Under the pieces are notes generated by a model, which was not told the origin of the DNA, did not search any database, and saw nothing but the letters and a program-made list of their open reading frames with translations. Position numbers and translations under genes: made by a program. From Flavobacterium antarcticum DSM 19726 (GTDB taxonomy: Bacteria; Bacteroidota; Bacteroidia; Flavobacteriales; Flavobacteriaceae), in contig NZ_ATTM01000005.1 of NCBI RefSeq assembly GCF_000419685.1, positions 124,001 to 188,000 of the forward strand: a stretch of DNA of 64,000 nucleotides. Direction: 5' to 3'. Every line of letters begins with the position of its first letter. The stretch's first letter is position 1. Shown one piece after another: positions 29,590 through 39,724 of the stretch.

Positions 29590-29907
29590 CTACTTCGTGC
29601 GTTTCATTTTAGGAGGATTTTGTCTCGTATCAAAAACATCGGCAATTTTTATAAATCCGTTTTCTTGGTCAATTGAATAAATTAGTTTGTATTTCTTGAA
29701 AACTAAGTAGCGGTATTGAATTGCTCTATCCTTTAAAAATTCTTCCTCTTGTCCGATAAAAGGTGCTTTTAATAATTTATTTGGTTCGTTGATTATTTCT
29801 TTAACGAGTTTCGAAGCAACTCTTGAACTTACTTTCATTTCGTAATATTCATAGATTTCATCAAGTTGCGTTTCAGCAAATGCAGACCAAATAATTTTAT
29901 AAGCCAT
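29590..29907 (-). CDS. RelE/ParE-superfamily toxin
   Basis: 105 residues. The order helix-helix (ETQLDEIYEYYEMKVSSRVASKLVKEI) then beta strands (YRYLVFKKYKLIYSID, IKIADVFDTRQNPPKM) is that of ParE/RelE toxins. The conserved R-Q near the C-terminus (DTRQNPPKM) is present. Its ATG overlaps the antitoxin stop by one base (TAATG), as expected for a toxin-antitoxin operon. ParE proteins hit gyrase and RelE proteins cleave mRNA; sequence alone does not decide here. Confidence 0.82.
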   Translation of the reverse strand: MAYKIIWSAFAETQLDEIYEYYEMKVSSRVASKLVKEIINEPNKLLKAPFIGQEEEFLKDRAIQYRYLVFKKYKLIYSIDQENGFIKIADVFDTRQNPPKMKRTK

Positions 29908-30152
29908 TATTCATATTTGGCTAAAAGTTCGGTACTGCTTTTATATCTGTTATTTTGAAAATCAGATTCTGATTGGTCAATTCGATTATTCAATTCTTCT
30001 TTTGTCATTGTCTCAACTATCCGTTCGTCTGAATTGTTTTTTTCGTTTCTCAATATTTTTTCGAGTTTAGAAATCGCATCTTCACTTTCAAGTTTTAGAA
30101 ATTCTTGTACAAATTCTATTTTTCGAGCTTCTATGTTCATTTTGATTTGCAT
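29907..30152 (-). CDS. antitoxin of the ParE/RelE-type pair
   Basis: 81 residues, charged and mostly helical (EDAISKLEKILRNEKNN). The internal TKEELNNRIDQSESDFQNNRY fits small flavobacterial antitoxins paired with ParE-like toxins. A second ATG at 30140 (MNIEARKIEF) is an alternative start. A TATCTTTG element lies at 30158-30165 on the minus strand, so the first ATG would be essentially leaderless. It should bind and silence the toxin and probably repress the operon. Confidence 0.78.
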   Translation of the reverse strand: MQIKMNIEARKIEFVQEFLKLESEDAISKLEKILRNEKNNSDERIVETMTKEELNNRIDQSESDFQNNRYKSSTELLAKYE

Positions 30153-30157
30153 TTTAT

Positions 30158-30165
30158 CAAAGATA
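30158..30165 (-). promoter_or_regulatory. -7 element of the toxin-antitoxin operon
   Basis: TATCTTTG on the minus strand, six bases before the antitoxin ATG at 30152 and eighteen before the alternative ATG at 30140. Confidence 0.45.
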
Positions 30166-30270
30166 CTAAATTATCAAATTCAGTCGATGTTTTTCTTCGC
30201 TCTCCGATTGTCTCTAATTGTTAGCTGTATTCCTATGTATTCAGTTTAAAGATATTGCGAAGTCAGGGAC

Positions 30271-30291
30271 ATTTGCACAGCAGTTGCAAAT
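30271..30291. repeat. small inverted repeat upstream of the toxin-antitoxin operon
   Basis: ATTTGCA / TGCAAAT around a 7-base loop in the divergent gap between the antitoxin and a small membrane protein. It could be an operator for either gene; no proof. Confidence 0.25.
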
Positions 30292-30400
30292 TTCGCATAG
30301 CTGCTTAATACAGCAATTCAAAAAATACGTTTACTTTTACATTTATTTACTCGAAATAAACGTAAAACTTTAAGTTGCTTTTGAAACTCATCCCGGTATT

Positions 30401-30679
30401 ATGAAAGAAAAAATTTATCTAGGATTAAGCATTGTGCTTCTATTTGCTATATTTTTTGCCATAGCATCAGGCGATGTAGTTGTTGGTGTTTTAGACAGTA
30501 CACTTTCTTTTGAGTGGATTTTGTTATTGGTTTTTACTTTGATTTTACCACTTTTAAATGCTGCGGAAATAATAAGTAATAGAGATTCTTGGAATGTGCT
30601 TTATTGGATTGGGTTGCTTTTAAATGTAGTTGCAATTATTTTTGTGATGCGGTTTTTTAAGATTGAAATGCTGTATTAA
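30401..30679 (+). CDS. small membrane protein of unknown function
   Basis: 92 residues with three predicted membrane helices (about 5-27, 38-56 and 67-85) and short loops. No family was recognised and no conserved polar motif stands out. It lies alone between the toxin-antitoxin pair and a minus-strand unknown gene, in AT-rich sequence. Confidence 0.55.
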   Translation: MKEKIYLGLSIVLLFAIFFAIASGDVVVGVLDSTLSFEWILLLVFTLILPLLNAAEIISNRDSWNVLYWIGLLLNVVAIIFVMRFFKIEMLY

Positions 30680-30837
30680 TTTTATGATGCAATTCGCGCT
30701 TCGACGGTTTCTGACGTCGCAGCTTTATTGTGTGTTATTTCTTTATTTATGTTAAAATAATTGTTGAGTCGGGGATATTCTCAAACCTAGTAACTTATAA
30801 TGATACTGCATCTTCGAATATTGTAAAAAATTAAACG

Positions 30838-31461
30838 TTATAATTTTGCAAACACATTTCCTCCTGGATGTCCATTTCCTGTTTCCATTGTAATAAAATA
30901 AAAATTTCCTTTAAATGTTGGATGACATAAATGCTTATCTAAAAGCATATGAATTTTATCTATTATTTCAACAATCCAGTTCCATTCGATATTAAAGTTT
31001 ACTTCACTTTCGATTTTTAATGGGTTGTGCGAGTGTAAGTATCCATTGCAGTAATCATATGCTTTACATAATTCGTCAACTGTCAAGTGTCCGATTTTTC
31101 TATTTATAAATTCGTCCGGCTGATTTTGAGTTTTAATAATTTCAATTGATTGCGGATAAAAGTTTGGATTAACTTTCTCCAATTTTTTAATAATGTCTCT
31201 TATTCGCCAATCATTTTCTGGACTATTTGATATGTCACGGTAATCATTTTCGTTAATAAGCATTGGCGCTTTAATAATAATTTCCAAAATCTTTCTTAAT
31301 TGAAAGAATATAACCTCATAATTCACGATTAAATATCTAGCGTTTATTGTTCCGTCGTGTAAAGCTATAATGACTTCTTCTCTTTTACGGATTTCACTCA
31401 TTAATTGTATATATTTTGTAAGAGTGTTATCTATATTGTTTGTTGATGAAATGTGTGTCAT
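30838..31461 (-). CDS. cytoplasmic protein of unknown function
   Basis: 207 residues, no signal peptide or membrane segment. A helical N-terminal half (SEIRKREEVIIALHDGTINAR, YEVIFFQLRKILEIII) is followed by a segment with several His residues (YCNGYLHSHNPL, LLDKHLCHPTFKGNFYF) and a Gly-rich end (GNGHPGGNVF). No family was recognised; the pattern recalls stand-alone proteins of mobile or defence islands, but that is only an impression. A perfect 11-bp inverted repeat lies 86 bases upstream of its start. Confidence 0.6.
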   Translation of the reverse strand: MTHISSTNNIDNTLTKYIQLMSEIRKREEVIIALHDGTINARYLIVNYEVIFFQLRKILEIIIKAPMLINENDYRDISNSPENDWRIRDIIKKLEKVNPNFYPQSIEIIKTQNQPDEFINRKIGHLTVDELCKAYDYCNGYLHSHNPLKIESEVNFNIEWNWIVEIIDKIHMLLDKHLCHPTFKGNFYFITMETGNGHPGGNVFAKL

Positions 31462-31546
31462 AAAAAGTTTTTCAATTTATTGTAAAAGATATTTTTCTTC
31501 TCAAAATCTTGTCGTGGTCTGAGATTTGGAAAACTAATATCGTATC

Positions 31547-31574
31547 CATACTTAAACATAGTCGTTTAAGTATG
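31547..31574. promoter_or_regulatory. perfect 11-bp inverted repeat, possible operator
   Basis: CATACTTAAAC / GTTTAAGTATG around a 6-base loop, with no T-run, upstream of the minus-strand gene ending at 31461. Perfect symmetry suggests binding of a dimeric regulator or a remnant hairpin. Confidence 0.35.
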
Positions 31575-31697
31575 AAGATGTAATTTAACCCATATCAAAT
31601 ATATAAGAATTTATTCAACTTCTTTAAGATAAAATAGCATAGCTATATTTTATCAATAATATCCCAAAACATAAAAGAACCCAATATATTTTATCAT

Positions 31698-31794
31698 AGC
31701 CCTGACAGGAGGGAACATCCTCCTGATTTTTCATCAGGAGATGTGGAAGGATGGCAGGAACATGGATTCTGAAAATGCCCAAGCGATGTGCTCC
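31698..31794 (+). ncRNA. structured dispersed element, copy 1 (Flavo-1-like)
   Basis: A 97-nt block with a long hairpin: ACAT and CTCCTGAT pair with ATCAGGAG and ATGT (12 pairs, one bulged C, loop TTTTC). A competing 7-bp stem, CAGGAGG / CCTCCTG, uses the same central strand, so two mutually exclusive folds are possible. The 3' part reads GGAAGGATGGCAGGAACATG, then CCCAAGCGATGTGCTCC. It aligns with the minus-strand block 23512-23602. It lies about 78 bases upstream of the eno -7 element, so it is not in the eno leader if that promoter is the only one. Confidence 0.5.
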
Positions 31795-31871
31795 AAATCA
31801 TTATTCTACTTACTAAACCTATTAACTTCATAAGATTCACAATTTTCCTAAAAGGATTCATAAAGTTGTAA

Positions 31872-33212
<1,341 letters not shown>

Positions 33213-33255
33213 GATTTCACACAAATTAAACAAATTTTCACGGATTATATAAATT

Positions 33256-33293
33256 ACCCTTTTGAAGTTTTGAACTTTGAAAGGGTTTTTTTT
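33256..33293 (+). terminator. eno terminator
   Basis: A 13-bp stem with two G-T pairs (ACCCTTTTGAAGT with ACTTTGAAAGGGT), loop of 5, then eight T residues, 43 bases after the eno stop. Confidence 0.8.
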
Positions 33294-33389
33294 ATGTTGC
33301 AAAGAAGCTCCATTAATAAGTATAAGTTCGACACGGATTACATTAATTTTCACTTATTTTATATTGTAGTCGTTTTAAAGTTTTTATCT

Positions 33390-33413
33390 CGCAAAGCCGC
33401 GAAGACGCAAAGT
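33390..33413 (+). repeat. octanucleotide repeat (CGCAAAGN)3, left arm
   Basis: CGCAAAGC, CGCGAAGA, CGCAAAGT in phase. The same repeat is found inverted at 33594-33617, so the 530-bp eno-kinase gap is framed by a pair of arms with about 180 bases between them. Confidence 0.6.
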
Positions 33414-33593
33414 GATAGAGGTTTTTCTTTGTAACTGCTTTTCTTTCCGAGAATATTTAATTGAGTTTTTAAATACGAATTTCACGAATTTTAATTATAA
33501 CACTCTTCTATACTTTTAAAATTTGAAAGGTATTTTGATGTCGTAATCTTGACAGAATTCTGGAGTCAAGGACCAAAGTTTAGGTGCTTTTTC

Positions 33594-33617
33594 CTTTGCG
33601 ACTTTGCGTCTTTGCGA
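33594..33617 (-). repeat. octanucleotide repeat (CGCAAAGN)3, right arm
   Basis: CTTTGCGA, CTTTGCGT, CTTTGCGA on the plus strand, the reverse complement of the left arm family. Outer flanks TCTCG / CGAGA match as well. This type of repeat is scattered in many bacterial genomes. Nothing else of note was seen between the arms. Confidence 0.6.
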
Positions 33618-33714
33618 GACCCATCTTAAATGATTATTGCGAGAACATTTTCTTCAAATTCTAACTCAAAACCATCAAATACTCATTTACTCCTAATTAA
33701 CTGAAGCAAAATAC

Positions 33715-33722
33715 TATTTTTG
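33715..33722 (+). promoter_or_regulatory. -7 element of the two-component operon
   Basis: TATTTTTG, 20 bases before the kinase ATG at 33743. Confidence 0.45.
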
Positions 33723-33742
33723 TTTGCATCTAATACCTTATC

Positions 33743-35713
33743 ATGAGTAGAATGAGAAATTTTAGTATCGTTATTGTTTTGTTCTTTTTTGCGAATGTCT
33801 TTTCGCAAGAGAAGGTGGTGGATAGTTTGCAAAATGTCTTGAAAAACAGCAAAGACGATATTCAAACGGCAACGGTTTTGAATCAATTGGCTTCTGCTTA
33901 CCAAGATTTCGATCCGAAAATGTTAAAGGAAAATGCAGAAAAGGCTTTGGTACTTTCACGTAAAATTGATTTTGCTTCCGCCGAAGGAACAGCATTGTTG
34001 AGTCTTGGAAATGCAGGAATTATCTCTGGAAATTATGCAGAAGCTTTAGTGAATTTTCAAAATGCCCAAATTGTGTTTGAAAAGGAATTGCAAGGAAAAC
34101 CGTCCAATCATTTAGAATTAAAAAACGGATTGGCGCGTGCTTACGGAAGTATGGGAATTGTTTTCTCTGAACAAAATAGTTATGCGAAAGCGTTGCAAAA
34201 TCATTTGAAAGCAATAAAACTATACGAAGAAACGGGTCAAGAACTTAAAGTGGCTCAAGTTTCTAATAATATTGGTGTGGTCTATCAATCGCAAAACCAA
34301 GAATTCAAAGCGTTGGATTATTTCTTGAAATGTTTTAAAATTCAAGAGAAAAATAAATTGTCGAGTGGAATTACGGCGACGAATATTGGAAAGATTTATT
34401 TAAAACAAAAGAATTATCCGGAGGCATTGAAGTATTTCCAATTGGCTCAAACACGATTTGAACAATTTCCTGATGCTAGAGGTTTGGGGGAGTTGTTGAC
34501 GCATTTTGGAAGATACTATCAATTGCAAAATAAGAATGTCGAAGCGATTTCTTCTTTTGAAAAAGCTTTAATCGAATTTAAAACTATTGATGATAAATTC
34601 GGTTCTTCAGATACGTATTATTATTTGGGTCAATTTTACTTACAACAAAAGGAATATCAAAAAGCACTTGAAAATACCCGGAAATCATTGGCTTATGCCA
34701 AAGAATTAGATTTGTTAGAGTCAGTTCAAAACTCTGAATTGTCCTTGAGTGCTATTTATGAGAAAATGGGGCAGACGAATGAATCGTTGAAACATTTGAA
34801 ATTATACGGGATTGCGAAAGACAGTTTACAAAATCGAGAAAACATCCGCCAAATGGTGCAAGCGGAAATGAATTTTGAATTCGACAAAAAAGAGTCGCTG
34901 TTGCAAAAAGAACAAGAGAAAAAAGAAATTGTATATGAAGAAGAAATCAAGCGCCATCAGATGCAAATTTTATTTAGTATTCTATTTGTCATCTTGATTT
35001 TTGGAATTGTATTTCTAATCTACAACCGTATGCAATTGAAGAAAACGCTTACTCTTCAAAAAGAATTGGCCGAATACGAACAAAAAGCCTTGCATTTGCA
35101 AATGAACCCACACTTTGTGTTCAATTGTTTGGGTTCGATTTCGAGCTTTATTGTTCAGAATGGAACGGATTCGGCGATAAAATACTTGGCAAAGTTTTCA
35201 AAACTCATGCGATTGACTTTAGAATATTCAAAAGAAGCCCTGATTCCGATTGACAAAGAAATTGAAAGTTTGCAGAATTATCTCGAATTAGAACAATTGC
35301 GTTTCAATCAAGTTTTTGATTTTACGATAACTAAAAGTGCGGATATTGAAGATGATCTGGCTTTGCCACCGTTATTGTTACAGCCTTTTGTAGAAAATGC
35401 GATTATTCACGGATTGATTCCGAAACAAGAAAAAGGACAAATTGATATTTCATTTGAATTGGAAGGCGAAAATCTACTTTGCACAATCAGTGACAACGGT
35501 GTTGGTTTGGAAGCATCCCAAAAACTAAAAGAGCAATCGGTTTCGATTCATAAATCAATGGCGTTGGACATTACCAAAAAGCGATTGGAAATGATGGAGA
35601 CTTCGACTCAAAAGAAATCATTTGTGACGATTGAAGAAATTGTAGATGATGGAGTAGTGAAAGGAACAAAAGTAGTGTTGCATTTGCCGGTTCAATATTT
35701 AGAGCGGTTGTAG
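33743..35713 (+). CDS. TPR-containing LytS/YehU-type sensor histidine kinase
   Basis: 656 residues. A signal-like N-terminus (to about residue 22, ANVFSQ) is followed by tetratricopeptide repeats (about 30-370; for example ALQNHLKAIKLYEETGQ), a coiled coil (about 370-405) and one membrane helix (about 407-427). The cytoplasmic His_kinase domain has His457 in MNPHFVFN, and an ATPase N-box follows with Asn552 in FVENAIIHG. The TPR part is therefore outside the cytoplasm. It should phosphorylate the LytTR regulator encoded 68 bases downstream. The first ATG is used; Met4 is an alternative. Confidence 0.93.
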   Translation: MSRMRNFSIVIVLFFFANVFSQEKVVDSLQNVLKNSKDDIQTATVLNQLASAYQDFDPKMLKENAEKALVLSRKIDFASAEGTALLSLGNAGIISGNYAEALVNFQNAQIVFEKELQGKPSNHLELKNGLARAYGSMGIVFSEQNSYAKALQNHLKAIKLYEETGQELKVAQVSNNIGVVYQSQNQEFKALDYFLKCFKIQEKNKLSSGITATNIGKIYLKQKNYPEALKYFQLAQTRFEQFPDARGLGELLTHFGRYYQLQNKNVEAISSFEKALIEFKTIDDKFGSSDTYYYLGQFYLQQKEYQKALENTRKSLAYAKELDLLESVQNSELSLSAIYEKMGQTNESLKHLKLYGIAKDSLQNRENIRQMVQAEMNFEFDKKESLLQKEQEKKEIVYEEEIKRHQMQILFSILFVILIFGIVFLIYNRMQLKKTLTLQKELAEYEQKALHLQMNPHFVFNCLGSISSFIVQNGTDSAIKYLAKFSKLMRLTLEYSKEALIPIDKEIESLQNYLELEQLRFNQVFDFTITKSADIEDDLALPPLLLQPFVENAIIHGLIPKQEKGQIDISFELEGENLLCTISDNGVGLEASQKLKEQSVSIHKSMALDITKKRLEMMETSTQKKSFVTIEEIVDDGVVKGTKVVLHLPVQYLERL

Positions 35714-35781
35714 GTTTTGAGAAACTTGTTTGAAATTAGGATTGAAAGATAGAAGGACGAAAAGATAGAAATATTTTAGAG

Positions 35782-36543
35782 ATGATAAAAGTACTATTGA
35801 TAGACGACGATGCGAATTTGCGACAAGGAATGAAAGCCTTGTTAGAACGATACGCTTCGGATATTGAAATAATTGGTGAAGCAGATAGTGTAAAAACCGG
35901 GACAATCGCAATGGAGAAATTACAACCCCAAGTGGTTTTTCTGGATATCCAACTGAACGACGGAACCGGTTTTGACATTTTAGAACGAGTGACTAAAAGT
36001 CAGGGTAAATTGAGTTCACATATTGTATTTATTACCGCTCACGAACAATATGCCATTAAAGCATTTCGATTTAGTGCGTTGGATTTCTTGTTGAAACCTG
36101 TTGACCCGGAGGAATTGCAGAAAGTAGTAGAGAAAATCAAAGCCGTTTTAAATCAGAAGGAAAACTTTGAACACATCGATTTGCTTTTGGAAAACATCAG
36201 AAAGAAAGTGGATAATTTTAAAAGAATTGCACTTTCCACAAGCGACGGAATTCATTTATTTGAAATCAGCGATATTATTCGTTGTGAAAGTGAGGATAAT
36301 TACACGAAGTTTTATATTAAAAATCACAAGCCGATTTTGATTTCAAAAACACTGAAAGAATACGAAGAGTTATTGGCAGAACATGGTTTTGAACGGATTC
36401 ACCAGTCGCATTTGATTAATCTCGCCTACTTGAAATCGTATATTAAAAAAGACGGCGGTTATGTGATTATGAGTGACAATAGTAATTTGCCGATTGCGCA
36501 GCGAAAAAGAGAAAGGTTACAGGAGCTGTTGAAGAATTTGTAA
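35782..36543 (+). CDS. LytTR-family response regulator
   Basis: 253 residues. The receiver domain (1-120) has acidic Asp8-Asp9-Asp10, phospho-acceptor Asp55 in FLDIQLNDG and Lys in LKPVDPEE. The LytTR DNA-binding domain (about 150-250) has IIRCESEDNYTKFYI and FERIHQSHLINLAYLKSY. It is the partner of the kinase upstream. Targets are unknown; the T9SS leucine-rich protein 84 bases downstream is a candidate by position only. Confidence 0.95.
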   Translation: MIKVLLIDDDANLRQGMKALLERYASDIEIIGEADSVKTGTIAMEKLQPQVVFLDIQLNDGTGFDILERVTKSQGKLSSHIVFITAHEQYAIKAFRFSALDFLLKPVDPEELQKVVEKIKAVLNQKENFEHIDLLLENIRKKVDNFKRIALSTSDGIHLFEISDIIRCESEDNYTKFYIKNHKPILISKTLKEYEELLAEHGFERIHQSHLINLAYLKSYIKKDGGYVIMSDNSNLPIAQRKRERLQELLKNL

Positions 36544-36627
36544 CGAATTCTAAATCAAACGGGTTGGATACTCATTGAGTAATTAAAAATTGAAAACACA
36601 ATATTAAATTTATAAAAAATAAATATC

Positions 36628-39528
36628 ATGAAAAAACTACTACTCTTTTTTCTATTTGTATCAAGTGTAATTTATGCACAGCCACCAATTGCACAAGTAA
36701 GTTATTATTTTTATTCATGTGATAACGTTGGTGATAGTTTTGCCGTTTTTGATGTTACAGCTTATGATGAAATGATATTAAACGGATTAAATCCAAATGA
36801 ATACACGATTTCTTATCATACTAGTTTGGAAGGTGCTCAAACTAAAAGTGAAGTTGCCTTAAATCCTACTTCATTCGTTTCATCAACGTTTACTTCTATT
36901 TATATTCGAGTAGAGCAAAATAGCATCCCATCAAATTACGCTGTGAACAGTTATTCTTTTGTGATTAATCAACAACCTACTATTGGCCAGCCTTTAGGTT
37001 TAATAATCTATGAAAATCCTTCGGATGGTTTGGCAACATTCGATTTAACCTCTAATCAAGCAACTTTTTTAAACAGCAATTCGCTTAGTAATGTTACTGT
37101 AGATTATTATTTAACTAGGGAGAATGCAGAAAACCAAGTCGACGTAATTGCCAATCCACAAACTTTCACAGGTGCTGATTTACAAAATATTTTTGTAAGG
37201 GTTCATTACAATACTACAGGTTGCTATGTTATTAAGAGCTTTAAATTGTATGTGAAAACGGAAGATTACATTGTGAATTTTCCAGATGCTATCTTAAAAG
37301 CTAAGTTACTTTCGTCCAGTACAACCTCAAATATTGCATCAATTGTTAATCCAAATAGTACATCAACTCCAAATGTTTATTCCAAAATTGATTTGAATAA
37401 CGATGGTGAAATTCAATTTTCAGAAGTACAGTCTATTATTTATTTACGCCTTAACAATTCAGGGATTACAAACCTTACCGGATTGGAAGCTTTTGTGAAT
37501 TTAAGATATTTTACTTGTAGTAATAATCCAATTTCTACGATTGATTTAAGCAGCTTTCCACATCTTATCACAGCAGTAGCGGAAAACACAAGTACAACAA
37601 CGTTGAATGTGAATAATTGTTTTAATTTGGAAGATTTAAATTGTTCTTATGGGCAACTTACGAATGTTGATTTAACCACGTGTTTGAACTTGCGTTATTT
37701 AAGTCTTGCACACCAACAACTTTCGAGTTTGAATCTTAACGAAAATAACAGGATTAAATATGCTAATGTCACTTTTAATGCACTTACAACTTTTACTTTG
37801 CAAGATAACAATATTCGAACATTGGAGATAGGATTCAACAATCTGACCGCATTAAATTTGATTAATCTCCCTTTTTTGTATCGTATTAAAGCGCAGAACA
37901 ACGCGCTAACAAACGTTGATTTAAGTTCTGTAGCCTTTCAACGCGAACCTAACAATTTGTCTCCCTCTAATGTTTTAGATATTGGCTTAAATAATAATAG
38001 TAACTTACTTCAAATCAATCTAAAAAACAATTATAAAAATACAAATAGTTCTTTCTTTTCTGGTAGTTTAGCGAATAGTCCACAGATTATATGTATTGAT
38101 GCTAATGATATATATTCTTATTTCGATACTACTTCAGGTTCAGTATCTAATACTTTTTGTTCCTATACGCCAGGTAATTTTAATACATTGACTGGAGTAG
38201 TTAAATTCGATAGTAATGCAGACGGCTGTAATGCTGAAGATCAATCCGTGAATTTTTTATCATTCAATATGATTGTAAACGGTATAGATACTAACGAAAA
38301 AGTGTTTTCAAATACTACAGGCAATTATTCAACAACTTTTGATGAATTAGGAACTTATACGCTGCTACCAAATCTTGAAATTCCAAATTATTTCAGCGTT
38401 GCTCCAAATCCCGCGGTTATAACTATTACTCAAATTGACAACACAACCACCATCCAAAACTTCTGCATCACTCCAAACGGCATTCATCCCGACTTAGAAG
38501 TAGTTTTAGTTCCAATTGTGCCTGCACGACCTGGCTTTGATGCGGTTTACAAAATCGTCTACAAAAACAAGGGAAATCAAACCGTAAACGGAATCGTGTT
38601 TTTTGATTTTAATTATGCCTATATGGATTTTGTAAGTGCAGTTCCTGCCGCAAATAATGGTTCGTTTGGTTATTATGGATTTAATTTTACCAATTTAGCA
38701 CCATTTGAAACCCGTTCTATTTTAGTCACGTTGAATATCAATGCACCAACAGAAACGAACGGAGTGAATATTGGAGATGTTTTGGAGCTGAGTGCTAGTG
38801 TAATCTTAAATTCTGGTTCAACATCTGAAACTGAAACAGATGATAATTTATTTACGTTAAATCAAATCGTTGTTGGTTCCTTCGACCCAAATGACATCAC
38901 TTGTTTACAAGGAAATGCACTTCCTTTAAATGCTATTGGAAAATACCTCCATTACAACATTCGCTTTGAAAATACCGGAACCGCTCCAGCAGAAAATATA
39001 GTTGTAAAAAATCAAATCGACTTGTCGCAATACGATATTCAGTCGCTTCAAGTGCTCGAAAGTTCGCATCCTGTAGTTGTGAAAGTGACAGGTAATATTG
39101 CAGAGTTCATTTTCCAAGGAATTGATTTAGACACAGGCGGTCACGGAAATATTTTGTTGAAATTGAAATCAAATGCGACACTTCCTGCTGATTTAGTGAT
39201 CAATAGTGCAAATATTTTCTTCGACTATAATTTTCCAATAGTTACGAATGAAGAACAAACTATTTTTGCTGATTTATCAAAAAATGATTTCAATAGAGAC
39301 ATTTCGATTCAAGTGTATCCAAATCCTGCAGAAAGCGAAGTATTCATTAAAGCAGAACACACAATCAACTCCATTCAATTGTTTGATGCTCAAGGAAGAA
39401 TATTGCAAACCAAAATGTCCAATAAGAACTCAGAATCAGTAGATTTGTCCAGTTATTCTTCTGGGATTTATTTCATAACTGTTGCAACATCATTTGGTCA
39501 ACAAACACAAAAAGTGATTAAAAAATAA
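36628..39528 (+). CDS. large T9SS-secreted leucine-rich-repeat protein
   Basis: 966 residues. After the signal peptide (MKKLLLFFLFVSSVIYAQ) come beta-rich repeats (to about 210) and an EF-hand/dockerin-like calcium loop near 252-268 (DLNNDGEIQFSEV). Leucine-rich repeats cover about 270-460 (NLTGLEAFVNLRYFTCSNNP), then an SdrD-like B domain, a conserved-repeat domain (about 620-750) and a segment (about 755-880) often found just before T9SS tails. The C-terminus (about 890-966) is a type A sorting domain with VYPNPAESEVFI and GIYFITV. Predicted to be exported by type IX secretion and held at the surface or released; binding partner unknown. Confidence 0.88.
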   Translation: MKKLLLFFLFVSSVIYAQPPIAQVSYYFYSCDNVGDSFAVFDVTAYDEMILNGLNPNEYTISYHTSLEGAQTKSEVALNPTSFVSSTFTSIYIRVEQNSIPSNYAVNSYSFVINQQPTIGQPLGLIIYENPSDGLATFDLTSNQATFLNSNSLSNVTVDYYLTRENAENQVDVIANPQTFTGADLQNIFVRVHYNTTGCYVIKSFKLYVKTEDYIVNFPDAILKAKLLSSSTTSNIASIVNPNSTSTPNVYSKIDLNNDGEIQFSEVQSIIYLRLNNSGITNLTGLEAFVNLRYFTCSNNPISTIDLSSFPHLITAVAENTSTTTLNVNNCFNLEDLNCSYGQLTNVDLTTCLNLRYLSLAHQQLSSLNLNENNRIKYANVTFNALTTFTLQDNNIRTLEIGFNNLTALNLINLPFLYRIKAQNNALTNVDLSSVAFQREPNNLSPSNVLDIGLNNNSNLLQINLKNNYKNTNSSFFSGSLANSPQIICIDANDIYSYFDTTSGSVSNTFCSYTPGNFNTLTGVVKFDSNADGCNAEDQSVNFLSFNMIVNGIDTNEKVFSNTTGNYSTTFDELGTYTLLPNLEIPNYFSVAPNPAVITITQIDNTTTIQNFCITPNGIHPDLEVVLVPIVPARPGFDAVYKIVYKNKGNQTVNGIVFFDFNYAYMDFVSAVPAANNGSFGYYGFNFTNLAPFETRSILVTLNINAPTETNGVNIGDVLELSASVILNSGSTSETETDDNLFTLNQIVVGSFDPNDITCLQGNALPLNAIGKYLHYNIRFENTGTAPAENIVVKNQIDLSQYDIQSLQVLESSHPVVVKVTGNIAEFIFQGIDLDTGGHGNILLKLKSNATLPADLVINSANIFFDYNFPIVTNEEQTIFADLSKNDFNRDISIQVYPNPAESEVFIKAEHTINSIQLFDAQGRILQTKMSNKNSESVDLSSYSSGIYFITVATSFGQQTQKVIKK

Positions 39529-39557
39529 TAGTTAAGTTAGTTTTTTTGTTAATAGAG

Positions 39558-39592
39558 AAATCCACAACTTTCGAGTTGTGGATTTGGTTTTT
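39558..39592 (+). terminator. terminator after the T9SS leucine-rich protein
   Basis: A perfect 12-bp stem AAATCCACAACT / AGTTGTGGATTT closed by a TTCG tetraloop, followed by GG and five T residues. Only 29 bases after the stop. Confidence 0.88.
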
Positions 39593-39676
39593 AAGGTGAA
39601 ATTTCCACAAATCTCTTTTATAAAATAATTAACTGTTGTCAAGTACAATTTTCTTTTTAGTTCGTGTTAATTTTCA

Positions 39677-39684
39677 TAGATTTG
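39677..39684 (+). promoter_or_regulatory. gltA -7 promoter element
   Basis: TAGATTTG, 40 bases before the citrate synthase ATG. The upstream TTG is not clear. Confidence 0.45.
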
Positions 39685-39724
39685 TTAAATTAAAATTTTT
39701 CACCGAATAACAATAGATAAACAC

